NCBI RefSeq assembly: GCF_963576545.1
Contig: NC_083654.1
Span: forward strand, 18,262,199-18,326,198
Origin: Limanda limanda
Taxonomy: Eukaryota > Chordata > Actinopteri > Pleuronectiformes > Pleuronectidae
Length of the DNA stretch: 64,000 bases
Reading direction: 5' to 3'
Shown here: positions 17,459 to 30,341 of the stretch, one piece after another
Numbering within the stretch: position 1 is the first letter of the stretch
How the letters are laid out: the number at the start of each line of letters is the position of its first letter
Made by a program: the position numbers and the translations under genes
Notes under the pieces: model-generated
What the model was told of the DNA's origin: nothing
Database searches by the model: none
Seen by the model: the letters and a program-made list of their open reading frames with translations, nothing else

Positions 17459-17629
17459 CATGCAGAGGCATGACTGTATTCATCCCTCAAGCACCTGTGA
17501 AAACTGTTGTTGGGTTAGGGCACCTACAGACCCCCATTATATATGACAGTTTCAATTCATTAAACATGGGGCGAAGTTGCCTGCTACATCTGATTGCTGT
17601 CGGCTAATCCAGCCATGTGCGGACATGTA

Positions 17630-18180
<551 letters not shown>

Positions 18181-18604
18181 TTACTGTTAGACAGTATATA
18201 AAAATAGTACAGTATATATAGTATATAATATAACATAATATATATTTATATATGATAGTAATTATACCAATATAAAAGCAGTATATAGTTATAATGGCAG
18301 CAACAGTATATATAATAATAATAGTAAATATAATAATAATAACATGTACACATGTATAAATATGTGTATATAGACTTATATATACAAAGAATATACAAAG
18401 AATATGATATAATATGATATGATATATAGTAGAGGTATAAATATAAGTATTTGACTATACAATAGATAATATAATATGCTATGAGTATATACTATGATTT
18501 AGGTCTATGATCTATGACAATATACTATGATTTATTAAAATCAAGGCAAGGTAGAAAGAGCTTACTATAACAAAAAAAATAAAATACAATACAATACAAA
18601 ACTG

Positions 18605-18925
18605 AAGGTGCAGTTTGACATTCGCTGCAAAAGAAGTAACAACTTTAACCGTGTGGAGTGTGTGTGAATAGTTAGTGAACATGTGTATGTACAGTTATTC
18701 ATTCTAAGAAACAAACAACCGAGCATAAGCATTATCTGATATTATTCATAGGATATAGGTAAAACATAGTCATAAGATAAAGAACAAAACATAGATATCT
18801 CAACAACAAAACACAAGGTGCAGTGTGACATTCGCTGCAAATTAAGTAACAACTTTAACTGTATGGAGTGTGTGTGAATAGTTAAAGAACATGTGTATGT
18901 ACATTTATTGTGTGTCGGTTGTTTT
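18605..18925 (+). repeat. direct repeat of about 105 bp, offset 210
   Basis: Two diverged copies begin aaggtgcagt at 18,605 and 18,815 and share gacattcgctgcaaa, agtaacaactttaac, tggagtgtgtgtgaatagtt and gaacatgtgtatgtaca. The spacer between them is AT-rich. No coding potential is evident. Confidence 0.8.
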
Positions 18926-19368
18926 TCCAAAGAAAGTGCAAGCAGGCCAGAAAACAGATGGTTGTTCTTGTTGTGCGTTTAGGAACACGATGGCCTGAGG
19001 GTATAGAAACGTGTACATGTGAGAAAGAAACTAATAATAGAGAAGGAGTCAGATGATGAAATGAACGTCCACACAGGAGCAACGGGAGCGGAGGGGATGT
19101 CCATGTGGTAAAGTCCCTCAGAGTAAATATAACTCTGAGGACGTGTCAGTGTGTGGCTGGTGCAGGCAGCCTCTCCCTGTAGTGTATATATATACCATGT
19201 GTGTGTGTGTGTCTGTGTGTGTCTGTGTGTGTGTGTGGGTGCATGGGTCACACATGAAGCTGCATTATCAACACACCCAGGCCTCTATCCTCTATCTATC
19301 ACCTGCAGCTGTCAATCAACCTGACCCCTCGTCTCTTTTACCCTGACGCGACACTTCTCCCCTGATTG

Positions 19369-19567
19369 GTCCAGCCTCGCTGCGGGGGCGGGCCCTGCGG
19401 GGGCTACGCCGGGCTCCCATTGGACGAGACGGCGCAGTGGTCGACGTGACGCAGCGTGGAATTCCCAAAGTTCCCAAGTTCAGCGGAAGAAGAGAGAAGA
19501 AGAGGAGAAATAACCCAAACACACAAAAGAAGGCGACGCGGAGGGAAACAGAGGTGAAGCAGCTCCG
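19369..19567 (+). promoter_or_regulatory. pbxip1 GC-rich promoter and noncoding exon 1
   Basis: GC-rich stretch with two inverted CCAAT boxes (gattggtcc near 19,365 and cccattggacg near 19,418) and Sp1-like gcgggggcgggcc. It is followed by an A/G-rich probable 5' UTR that ends in a donor after 19,567 (ctccg then gtaaat). A noncoding exon 1 of roughly 19,480-19,567 would splice to the acceptor before 19,716. Confidence 0.5.
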
Positions 19568-19752
19568 GTAAATAGACCCGTGTGTGTGTGTTTGTTTGTG
19601 TTGTTAATGTGACGCTAAGGGGGGGGTGGGTGTGTGTGTGAGTGGGAACACGGAAGACTGGGGGAGTGGGAGACAGATCCCAGTCCACCATCCTTTGTTT
19701 ACCATCGCGTCTCAGCTTTGAATCCGGTTGCTACAACAACCGCAGAACCATC

Positions 19753-22700
19753 ATGTCCGACCCTGCTCGCTGCGGAGGAACACCCGAGCTCCAGGTGAGT
19801 GAGTGGGACTCGAACCTGCATCCCCGGGGGGCTGCTCGCCATGTTTGGGGGGGTGTTTGAGAAGGAACAACGGGGTGCTCTGGATCAATGGAGGATGTGA
19901 TGGAGTGAATGTGATCAGCTGGTTCCTGGTTCGATGGGACTGGAAGCTGCTGCTGTAACTGCGCAGCTCGATCGTGTGGGCGCCTCCATATTGTTGCGTA
20001 ACCAGGGCAATCTGCTGCTAATTCCATATGGGTGCGACGATTCAGATCCCGAACTAGTCCCTGAGATACACAATCCCGTCCTCCTGGAGTGTGTGTTATG
20101 TAACAACCAGCAACACACTGCAGGTGAGAAGACAGAATGTAACACAATGCATATGCTGCTTGTTGTGTCTGTAATAACCTAAGCTACAGTCAGATGAATG
20201 CATGTGGATGATAGTTGTGTTCCCAACAATGCATGTGTTGTGTCGTATTATATGCACCAGGCGTGTTGACCATGTTTCTGTCTGCAGGATATCACTGAGC
20301 CGGATCTGCCAGCGTGCTGTGCCGAAGTGAGCCTGCAGGCGGCGATGTCTGACCACAGCAGCAGCACAGGGAGCAGCTCGTCCTCCACCAACAGCTGGAC
20401 CCTCCTGTCCCCAGAGGTAAGACCCCCAGATCCAGGGCACACAACAGTGACCTGCAGCCGTGAGACGCTGAGGAAATCACAGCGAAAGTTGTGGCCAATT
20501 GATTAAGCTCTGTCTAGGTCCAATGTACAATCATGACATGTGTGTGTATTTGTTAATCTGTAAGCCACTGACTTTATTTTGTTAGTGTATTTATGGTGTA
20601 TGTGTTAAATCAAATGATTCAGGACAAAATTATTGATATTGTTAACCAAAGATCCTCCTCAGAATATATATTAAATTACATAAATTGAATTCAGAACACC
20701 TCATAATTTCAAAAAGAGGATAATACAGCAGCCCTTCAAAAACAATTCTACCCTCATGATGGTTATATTGCTCAGTTTTGGTTGTTGTATGTGGTGCAGT
20801 CGAATTTCGATATGTAAGACAGAGGGGTAATAGTTTCTATGAGTTCCATTTATTAGCGTAAAGGAGAAAACAAGACACATTGTAATCCATTAATATGAGT
20901 GTTTACTTCACAATGTAGAATTATATAGTAGCATGTATAACGTGTAATTTGACAATAAGTCAAACGAACTGTCGTTTGTAGCAGCAGTTGTCAGAAATAC
21001 TTATGGAAGTAATCTGATTACCTAGCATCAATCAAGACAACAACATGAAACGCTACAACTGTGATCAACTAGAATTATCACTACACCCGTCAGTCCGGGC
21101 ATTTATGTGCTTGGGCGAGCTCGCAGCCTTTTAACGGTTGTGCTGGTAAATGTCAAGGTCAGCATTGCCAATTCCTGCACTACAGGTGTTAATGTTAATG
21201 CTTGTGGGAAGCCTGACCTTTTTGGGTCGTCTTTCTCCACAGGAAGCTGCAGTTGAGAATGTCGGGCCCGTGGACGACGGCACAGAGAGCCTGGGCGACG
21301 TCGCCAGTCTCTCCGAGGAGCTGGCAGGTAACTGACAGCCAACAGAGCCGGAGCCAGATCTGCGGTTATGGGTTGTGTGACATCATGCATTTCATATTAA
21401 AGTCTGACGCTGTGTTGATCTTCGTTCAGGAGCTGCTGTGGAGTTCAGACCAAGTGACATTCCGGTCGAGACTGTCCTGTCAGAGGAAGGCCATCAGGTT
21501 AGTACACAATAAACAACGTAATAATCTTAATTAGTATAGATGTTAATTTGTTTTTTGTTATCATGCCAATACCAAACAATGTATCAAGAACAAATCCTAG
21601 CCCAGAGTATATTTGCTTATGCAATTGTGAGGTTGTTGTCCCGTGTTCATTCTTGTTTGATTGTGTAATCAGACCTCATTTGCATACTTACTCTCCAGCA
21701 AAATGTAACTGCAGTGGAGTTTTAACAGTCAAGCACAGGCCAGATCTTTTAATATAATTACATTGGAACTCAGTGGAGCGTTTATCTCCACCAAAGCCCG
21801 ATAGTCCTCTTAAGTTCAATCAAGCTAATCTAATTTGCACATATTTATAGAAACCAGTCTAATTAAATGTTTTCTTCAGTCATGCTCGGTGCTCAATTGA
21901 GTGTGATGCTCGATCAAATGCTGGTTTTTAACTTTGTTGACTTTCCCAGTCGTATATGCAACTGCCTATTATACATGTAACACTTGAGAACTTTTCTCAT
22001 GAAATTGTCACTTTGAGCAACGTAGGAATCCATTAAATGACAGACAGGTACACGGGAAACTAAATCATATGCCTTTATTTCAGAAGAGACACCTTCATGG
22101 CAACGAATGTCCCTCTCTCTACTTGTAGGTTTGTCAGGAGACGTCTCCAGAGTCCAGTGAAGGTCCCATCCCTTCTAGTCCGGTCCAGATGAGTCCTCTT
22201 CCACACGACCCCCTGGACCCCCTCCCAGACCTCGACATGGAGAGCCAGGCTCCAGTTATTCACGAGATTGACACCAGCTCGCCCTGCAGTGACAACGAAC
22301 TCCTCGGAGCCACACCCTTTGTCACCAGCATTGACATGGAGGCTCAACTTGATATTATTGCTGCTGAACTACCCCCATCTGAGTTTGAAGAGTCCTGCTC
22401 TGCTGCCGTGACTGATCTCCCTGTCTCTGCAAACCCAACGTTTGACACGCCTGCTGATGTAGAGCAGGATCTTGTGAGTCCCGCTGAGGAGAGTCCGGAC
22501 TTCGACGTTGAACCCGAGGTTAACGTTGCCACAGAGACCATCACAGCCATCAATCCTCCGTCTCATGTCGATGCTGCTGTTAGCTTTGCTCCAGTAAGCA
22601 TAGAGCTGCCGAGCCCTGCCCCAGAGAGCCTGGTGCCAGAGGAGCCCGTGGTTGAAAGTCCTGCACCAGAGACTGTTGGTTCAGTAGAGGCAGAGGAGCC

Positions 22701-25700
22701 AGTCGTTGAAAGTCCTGAACCAGAGACTGTTGGTTCAGTAGAGGCAGAGGAGCCTGTGGTTGAAAGTCCTGCACCAGAGACTGTTGGTTCAGTAGAGGCA
22801 GAGGAGCCCGTGGTTGAAAGTCCTGCACCAGAGACTGTTGGTTCAGTAGAGGAAGAGGAGGAGGAGGCAGCGGTAGAGGAAGAGGCAACAGAGACTTGGG
22901 AGACAGGGGAGCAGGAGGGGGGAGAAGAAGAGGAAGAAGATGGTATGGAATGGATGCTGCGTGAACGATATGTCAAGGCTAGAATAATTGAGGGCTTTGT
23001 GTAGATTTGCTGGAATATCTGTGTGTGCTTTGGTGTACTTTGAACACTGGCTAATGTACAAACATGCACAATATCAGAATCAGAAGGTATTTATTGCCAA
23101 GTAGGTTAACACCTATCTGGAATTTGCTCTGGTTATTGGTGCATACAATGAACATAGAAACATAAAAACATAATAAATACACCACACATAAGAAAAACAG
23201 TTTTAAGAAAAAACATGAAACCAGATTGTGACTCAGGGTTTCAAGACCAAGTAACAAAGCCGGACTCATCTTAAGTTCGATGACACGTCACGTTCATTGT
23301 GTAGTTTACAAAGTCGTATAAACAAGTTATGTGTATATTTGGTTCCATCTCTATAAACCAGCTGCCACACAGAGAACATGGGGCCTTCATTAGAGAAATG
23401 AAAAGAGAGTCTTCATGCAGATTTGATTCACGTGTTTCTTCTCTGTGTCACACCAACAGCTGGAGAGAGATTTATCAGTATTACAGAGAGGCATACACCC
23501 AGCTGAGAAAATAAGAAACTCCCATGCATGAAATTACTGTTGTTGTAATTTAGTGGCTAAATGTCATCCACATCCACAAGCAGCACTAACTTTTCTTCTT
23601 TTTTACAGTCTGAGTGTTTTGTGTGAGACAGTCTGCCTGTAGATAATTATGATTTTGGAATTAAGTCTAGTTTCTCTTCTGCTGCTGCCAAATACGTGGA
23701 GACAATTTGCTGAAGTCACTCATTGCTTCCTCTTTGTCACGTTCCTACTTTTTTCTCAGAGCCATCCACTAGTTTTGGCGACACAAGCGGCTTCGATGAT
23801 GGCGTGAGGAGGAGGAACCTCCCGTCGTTTGAGGGTCCGAGATCCAGAACGTCAGACGAGGACGAGGAGGACGAGGAAGTGGAGTTCAAGCTGCCTGTGA
23901 AGGAGGAGAAGCCATGGTTGTCCATGAACAAGTGCATTGTGGGAGCCCTGATCCTGCTCTTTTTAGGTTCCCTCTTCCTCTCAGGTGAGTTCCTCTTACG
24001 TCCAACAAAGCTTGACAGTGTGTTTCTGCTTTTATGGTCAAATAAAGGGAAAGTTGCTTCCGTATCAACAATAACAACACATGATTATGATATTTATTAC
24101 CCAATCTCAAACCCCATCGGCTTTCATCCGGACACAAATTAGCCTCTGGGGCCAACGGGCAATATTTTGTGTCTTCTGGCTCAGACAGTGAATATCAGGC
24201 TCTTTCAGTCTCTTCCGTTCAATGTTTACAGTCAGATTAGTTTCTTTTATTATTCAAGTCTCTTATTACCTAACCCTTAATAATGCTTTGTGACAGTTTT
24301 GGCTTTCTGTGTATCACCTGCTTGTACCTGCTGCAAGAGATTTGACAGTTTTAGGGTTTATTGTGATTTTTTTAAATTTCGCATTACCTTATTTGACAAT
24401 GCCAGTATTTAAAATAATACATGAGCATGTGTTCAGCAGGAGTATGGTGTCTGTTCTCAGACCTTGTTGACTAAAATGAACTGTGTCAACAGGTTTCCCC
24501 TCTGACCTGGATTATGGTGCGTCTAGTACTAGATTAGTCAGCCGTGTAAGCTTCTGCACCAGCTGGCTGATGCTCAGTAGCTTCTCCGAGCACTGATCCA
24601 GCCTAACACTTCACGCAGTGGTTAATAACACGTGTTTCCAACTGTACCACAACACTCCTTGTCACTTTGGAAGGGCTCACTGGATGATAAGAGTGCTTAA
24701 ATTGAGGTGCAGGCCATTAGCTTGGTAAAGTAAACATATCGCACCATTCAAAAGTAATTTCAAATAATTGGTCTAAATAAATAGTTTCTGTGTAGCTTTG
24801 GCATGGCCTCAGAAATGCACTTCACAACAAAAGAAGCTCATGTTGCTGTACAACTGCCTGGAAGCCTGTGTCAATAAGTCAGCCTGTTGTCAGACTTGTG
24901 TGAACGATGTGTTTTCTTATCTGACAGGTGACTTTGACTCCTCTGAACTGAGCGATGGAGAACAAAGCCAGGTCTGTTGCACTGTCTCTCTTTCCATTTA
25001 CTCAACCTCAGTGTTATGTGTTGTCCGTGTGTGTCCACACAGTGAGGCCTTTAAGAAAAACTCACAACTTTCAGACAAATGATAAGATAAAAAAGACGGG
25101 ATTATTTTTGAAATATTTGTATTATTCATTTGCCAATGATTCTCCATCCAGGACTGGCTCAGCGGTGATCCACAGGATATGAAAGAGTTATTGGATAAAC
25201 TGACACAGGAAAACCAACACATTGCTCAGCTAGAGGCTCAACTGCAGGTCAGTGTCAGATTCATGCAAATGATGTTGTTTTATGTGGCCAAGATGTCTCA
25301 ATGCATTGCCATATATATACACATATATGTGGCATGTTTACATTTAATACTTTTCCAAATTGTGTCCAACCTGGATGTGATTAACCGTCTATTTTTGTTT
25401 CTCTTTCAGTCTCAGAAAGAAGAAATGGACTTGGCACTTAAATCAGTGTCAGAAAGCGGAGATGAGCAAGGTAAAGCAGATCTGGAACAAGAAAATGCAA
25501 ATTTGAAGGAGGAGCTGTCGTCTCTGCCAGAACTGAAGAAAGAGCTGGAGAGTCTGAGAGCCAGAGTGACAGAACTCAACCAGCTCACAGGTATGATGAG
25601 AAGTAAATCAAATCATTTAATATTTATTAAAATGAAAATGCAAGAAGAAGGGTACTTTGCAATAAAAACTGTTCTCAGTGATATTTTTATTCACTCTAAT

Positions 25701-26736
25701 TTTAATATCTTATACTCACTTTACAGTTGATCAAAAAATGCCTCCAGCGACTCCTGGTCCAGCTCCTCAGCCCGGTGTCAAAAACGGTCAGAGTGACCAG
25801 AAAGCAGCTGAGCCCGAGAGGAGAAAGGAAAAGAACGAGGGAGGCAAGCTGAAGCAGGAACTCCAGAGACAGAAGACGCTTTTGGAGGAGAGCAGAAAGA
25901 GACTGGAGGGGATGAAAAAACATGGCGGCAGCAGGAAACACGTCACCGACAGTTTGGAGGAGATCCAGAAGACACTCTCTGAACAAGTCGAGAGGTGGGG
26001 CAAGAAGAAGCCCCAGGATTCCAAATGGAAAGGGAACAAAGGTAAAAACGTCGAGCGGGACCACTGGAAGAAAGAAGAAAAGAAGGAGTGGAGAGGAGAG
26101 AAAGAGTGGAAGCACGGCAAAGAGGGAGGATGGAAGGAGAAAGACGAGAAGAAGAAGGAGGAGTGGAAGCCTCAGAAGCAAAACTCGCACAAAGAGGCCT
26201 GGAGGAAACACCAGGACGAGTGGGAGAAGAAGAAGGACGAGCGTCGAGTGGACAGAGAGGACAGGAGGAAGGAGAAATCCCACAACCACAACCATCAGCA
26301 TCAGCATCAGCATCACCAGTCCCGCCAGACTCACCAGTACAACCACAACGACTTCTGGAGAGACCAGGAGCAGAAGCTCAGACGAAACTTCAAACCCCAG
26401 CTGGGCTGCACCTCTGTGGACGACTGCGCCAGCAAGGAGGGTCTCTACGCCGTGGAGCTGCCCGAGTTCGAGGAGCTGCTGGAGGGCTACCTGAGCAAGC
26501 TGGAAGGGTCTGTGTCCGAGAACAAGGACAAGATTCGAAAGCTGACCGCGGAGTTCTTCGAGGACGGCGTGTTTGTCCACGACAGGGTTCGTTTCAGCGA
26601 CTTCGCTGAGGACGTAGCGGACGTCCTGGAGGACATGGTGGACGTCCTGGAAGGCCAGAAGGACAATGACTCCTTGGAGGAGGAGATGGAGGAGTTTGAA
26701 CGAGAAGCCCTCTGGAAGTTTGCCGCCACAGCTTGA
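19753..26736 (+). CDS. pbxip1: PBX homeobox-interacting protein 1 (PBXIP1/HPIP), ten coding exons
   Basis: Scaffold and nuclear co-regulator that binds PBX and microtubules in mammals. Coding exons: 19,753-19,794; 20,288-20,416; 21,243-21,327; 21,430-21,497; 22,129-22,942; 23,760-23,984; 24,928-24,971; 25,152-25,247; 25,410-25,590; 25,727-26,736. All junctions are GT-AG and keep frame, giving 897 aa (human about 731). Order: Ser-rich N terminus with SWTLLSPE (as in the CCPG1 relative); four 18-aa repeats at about 279-350; Glu-rich tract 351-379; acidic segment; one membrane helix about 438-455 (CIVGALILLFLGSLFLSG); coiled coil about 460-620; Lys/Glu/Trp-rich arm about 640-745; His/Gln tract about 747-763; C-terminal domain about 785-897 with LPEFEELLEGYLSKLEG and FEDGVFVHDRVRFSDFAEDV. 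The start is chosen because it opens the first in-frame coding exon and sits just after an untranslated stretch. CCPG1 is the alternative; the FVHDR/DFAEDV end favours PBXIP1. Confidence 0.93.
22639..22854 (+). repeat. four tandem 54-bp coding repeats in pbxip1
   Basis: Units start at 22,639, 22,693, 22,747 and 22,801, each encoding EEPVVESPAPETVGSVEA with one or two changes (SPEPE in unit 2, final EE in unit 4). Near-identity at the DNA level points to recent expansion or homogenisation. Frame is kept because the unit is 18 codons. Confidence 0.95.
23070..23230. repeat. dispersed repeat in pbxip1 intron 5
   Basis: Starts atcagaatcagaaggtattt followed by attgccaagtaggtt and continues with A-rich aacataaaaacataata. 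A related copy is at 60,335-60,545 (cagaattattttatttgcca followed by agtat). It is likely a teleost retroposon fragment. Confidence 0.55.
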
Positions 26737-28750
26737 ATTGAGTGTCGTTTGGGAAAAGAACACTAGGATGCAGCACAAGTGGTGGTTTGGTAGGACTTCT
26801 CTCGCCTGCCCTCTTCTCTCCAGAGCTGTAATTGTAGTAGCTTCTGGCGTAGAGTGGTTGTGCCTCTCATAAATGTGACCCTCCGAGTCTTTAATTATAA
26901 GGTAGACTCGTGCGTGTCATTCTGGACTTAGGTGTTGTCAGCTACCTCTGTCAGGTCTTGCTTTCCTAAGTCTTTCAGTCATGTGTTGTGTGGGTTTTCC
27001 TCTGCTATATAGTGTTTTCTCAGTATCTAGTGCATGTTGCAGCTCATAATGTAAATTCAAACTGATAATATTCACATCAGACTAAAACCTAGGGTTGTAA
27101 GGAGATGGTGTTTGCAAAGAATTCTGTTCAGCACCAGTGGAAACGGGTTGAATCTATTCATGCAGTTCATATCATATTAGATAAGTTGTCAAATACAGAA
27201 GGTCGTGTTAAATTGACCCTGAAATTTGCCGTTCCCTCCCTTATCAAGAGATCTCTGCTCCAAACAGGTTCAAACAAAGGCTGAGAGGTTTTATGTTGAT
27301 TCTATCTGTGTGTAGTCAAGTTGGGCGTAACTGTTTGATCCCAGAGGATGAGATCCCGGTTCTTTCAGTGATAGGAATAAGATCAAGTCAGACCTGTTTT
27401 GTGAGAGCAGCACACAACACACAGACACACGCAGACACACACACACACACAGACAAAGAGCACTGTCTTAGAGCCCCAAGTGTTTGGCCTCTACATTTTT
27501 TTGGAGGTTTTTCCAACTTCCAACTGCCAGTTAACAGCAGATGTGTGGAAAAACCAGGAACCAGTTTGCGGAGCTGCTCAAAGAAACCAGCAAATAGGAC
27601 AAACCGATTTAGAAATGCACAGCCACGGGTGAAGTGAAGACTGCTAAACCGCTTGAGCACTTTTCTCAAACATTCACATTTACAGCAATGTTTTCATTTG
27701 TCACGATTTACATTTTATGTTCTTGATTTTTTTTTAAGTACACCGGTTTTCTTTAATACTCTCTTTGCAATGTAGCCATGAGGACGTCCATCCCAAGATC
27801 TGTTACAGTATTTTCATTTCCTTTTCCTTTTTTTGTTGATGCAAATTGACATTTAGTCAAAAGAAAATTGAGCAAGCTGCTACATTTTATTTTGAATGAG
27901 TTGAATAAATGTGGCTAAGGTACAAGAATGGTACACAACATTGTCTAGAAGGTATCGTAGCATTATGCTTTAACAGAAATATTTCTTTTTCTTTCTTTTT
28001 CTTTCGTAGTAATGTTTGATGTCCTGAAAGTTTCCCTCTTTAGGGGGATGTGAAGTGAAAAGCGACAGATTGTGATTGTTATGTCTCCGTTTCTGGCTAT
28101 TTTTTGAGATTGAAAGAAGCTTTGAAGAGTAAAATGTTTATTTATTCTGTCAACTACACTGCAACACTTTTCCTTATTCGACAGAATCGCCACACTCTGT
28201 TGCAGATCACAAACTTTTAATGTGAAAATGTTGACGTTTTCCTCTTAGTTTACAGAAATTTAGTTTGCCAGCTACTGCGTATGTGCCTTTATCATCACAA
28301 ATAAGGTTAGACTGAAAAAGGTCTTTGATTTATTTTTGCTTCTGCGAGGATGAGAAGAAAACAGGTTTACACTACTTGCAATTATAGGGCAGAGAATGAA
28401 TGTCAAAGGCTTTATTTATCATGTGTTGAACAGATTTTTATTTTATCTGCTGTGAGGAGTGTTTTTTCTTTTCCTTTTTTTAGACCGAAAGGGATCAAGA
28501 GAAAGTTTAACCAGAACAGATGAATCCTTTAATGAAACACATTTATGAAAGCAATATTTAAGACGTTTATTTGTCTTTGTGGGACAACAGTAGGTCTGTG
28601 TGTTTACTGACAATGTGGTCCATGATGTGCATGTTATTGATCACTGGACAGATGTATTGTTCAATTTGGATCATTTCTAGTTTTTCCTCATGAGTCTTGT
28701 CCTCTTTTAGGAAGTCAGTGTTAAGTTCAATAAAAAAAAAATCACCATCA
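26737..28750 (+). other. pbxip1 3' UTR with poly(A) signal
   Basis: Two kilobases without coding signal follow the pbxip1 stop. AATAAA at 28,729-28,734, directly followed by an A run, is the likely polyadenylation signal. A short (CA)n lies near 27,425-27,450. Earlier signals, for example around 27,903, may give shorter transcripts. Confidence 0.5.
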
Positions 28751-28759
28751 TGTTAACAG

Positions 28760-30150
28760 TGTCTGTTATTTTATTAAATTCATCCTTTATGTGTTGGAGG
28801 AGGTTCAAAAATGACATTACAGAATATATCGTCTGCCTCAGAGTCAGAGTGAGTTGTGTTAATGTTGTTGTGTTTTAGTTGTGAAAGATTTACGATGATA
28901 CTCAACAATAGGTGACGTGTGACATATGACTCAGTCTCAACTAGAAAGTGAAAGTGACGGCATGACAAGTATTTATTATCACAGCTATGATCATGAACTA
29001 ATTGAAGAGCATCTGAGGTCAGATTTATAACCTCCACACCATGCTACATTGTTTACATTGAACTCAATTCATAAGTATGTCATTTTATACCATATAGGAA
29101 TGATTGGTTAATATAAACCTGCAGTAGATTGTGTATCTTATTGGTGGCATAAATGTATGCGCCTTGACATCCTCTTCTGACTTCACTTTCACGACATCGG
29201 AGAATCTTGGAAAATGTGTTTTTCCGACCATATTTTTGTTGACCTTTGACCAATCAGCTCCAAACGGTAATCATCTGGAGATCGCCTCTCAAGTAATGTT
29301 CTCACCAAGTTTGGTGTAAATCCGCCCATATATTGTTGAGTTATCTCGTACACTCACACACATACAGGGGCGCGAAAACGACACCTTGTTCACAGCTATG
29401 CTAGCACGCGAGGGAAATATTTACAACCATATTAAATACTCTGAACAGGAACTGACACATTCACAGACACAAAATCACTTCCAGCCCGTTGCCACACAGG
29501 AACAGAGATGCAGATGAGGGAGAATGTGAGCAATGATAGAGAACAAGTCATTCTCTTAGAGCGTGAGCGGGGATTCTTGTCATTCTTGGACTTCTTCAAA
29601 CAAGTCATCATGCAGGCGTCTCTGCATGTTTCTGTACTTTATTCTCTCCTCTATTTCTTCGAGGGAGAGCATTTTCTCTCAATGACCTCAAGGTTCTTGG
29701 CTGAAGAGGAAACTGAACTCGGTTTAAAGTGCACGTCGATCTCCAACTGCAAAATATCAAACAGACAATACGGAGAGGAGAATTGAGAGAGGGCCTGAAC
29801 GCTTACACTCTCATTTCCTCCTGAACGATGTTGCCTATATGTCACAGTGCGTGTTCCTCCTATCGTGTTTTGTATAAACTAATTCCTGCTGAGGCGTACA
29901 CGATTCTGTCACTTGATTGCAATGGCCTGACAAGGATGAAATCACCAAATCCTTTGCTCTGTAAACACACTCAAATGTTTTTTTTGTGCTACCATCAGTA
30001 CAAATTTGTCCTTTGCAGGTCGGAGTGGCAGTTCTGTGATGTGTGCCCCCGAGGCCAGTGGAAATCAGGCAGATAAGGGCGGGCGGCTGGATGAGGGACA
30101 AGAGGGAAGGTCGAGTGTTTTTTTCCGCTGATGTGAGCATCAGTACGAAG
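28760..30150. other. intergenic, with one dispersed-repeat fragment
   Basis: No gene was seen. Positions about 29,200-29,360 (ttgacctttgaccaatcagc through caagtttggtgtaaatccg) resemble a common teleost interspersed repeat. The remainder is unique-looking sequence that should contain the upstream control region of the first S100 gene. Confidence 0.4.
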
Positions 30151-30240
30151 CATATATATTCAGGGAGGTGATCTCAGAGTGGAGTGGACGAGGTTCTTGG
30201 CATTTGCTCTAACACACCAGACCGTATCTCAACACAACAG
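30151..30240 (+). promoter_or_regulatory. TATA box and noncoding exon 1 of S100 gene 1
   Basis: catatatatt at 30,151 lies about 30 bases upstream of the presumed start of transcription. The exon ends aacacaacag at 30,240, followed by gtgagatc. A short noncoding first exon is the normal S100 gene plan. Confidence 0.6.
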
Positions 30241-30341
30241 GTGAGATCTCACCCGTCGGATTACGACAATATTTGACTTGTTTCTTCTGTGATCTGATTG
30301 TTTCACTCCTTCATTTATCTCAGGCCTTCGCACATTCCACC

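Noticed and set aside
22563..23069. Minus-strand Ser/Thr-rich frame of 168 codons
   Set aside because: Antisense of the pbxip1 repeat exon; the apparent repeats are the reverse reading of the 54-bp coding units.
25702..26778. Long minus-strand frame (358 codons) and two extra plus-strand frames over the last pbxip1 exon
   Set aside because: They are shadows of the purine-rich Lys/Glu coding exon. The Leu/Val-rich antisense product follows from GAG/AAG codons read backwards and has no splice context.
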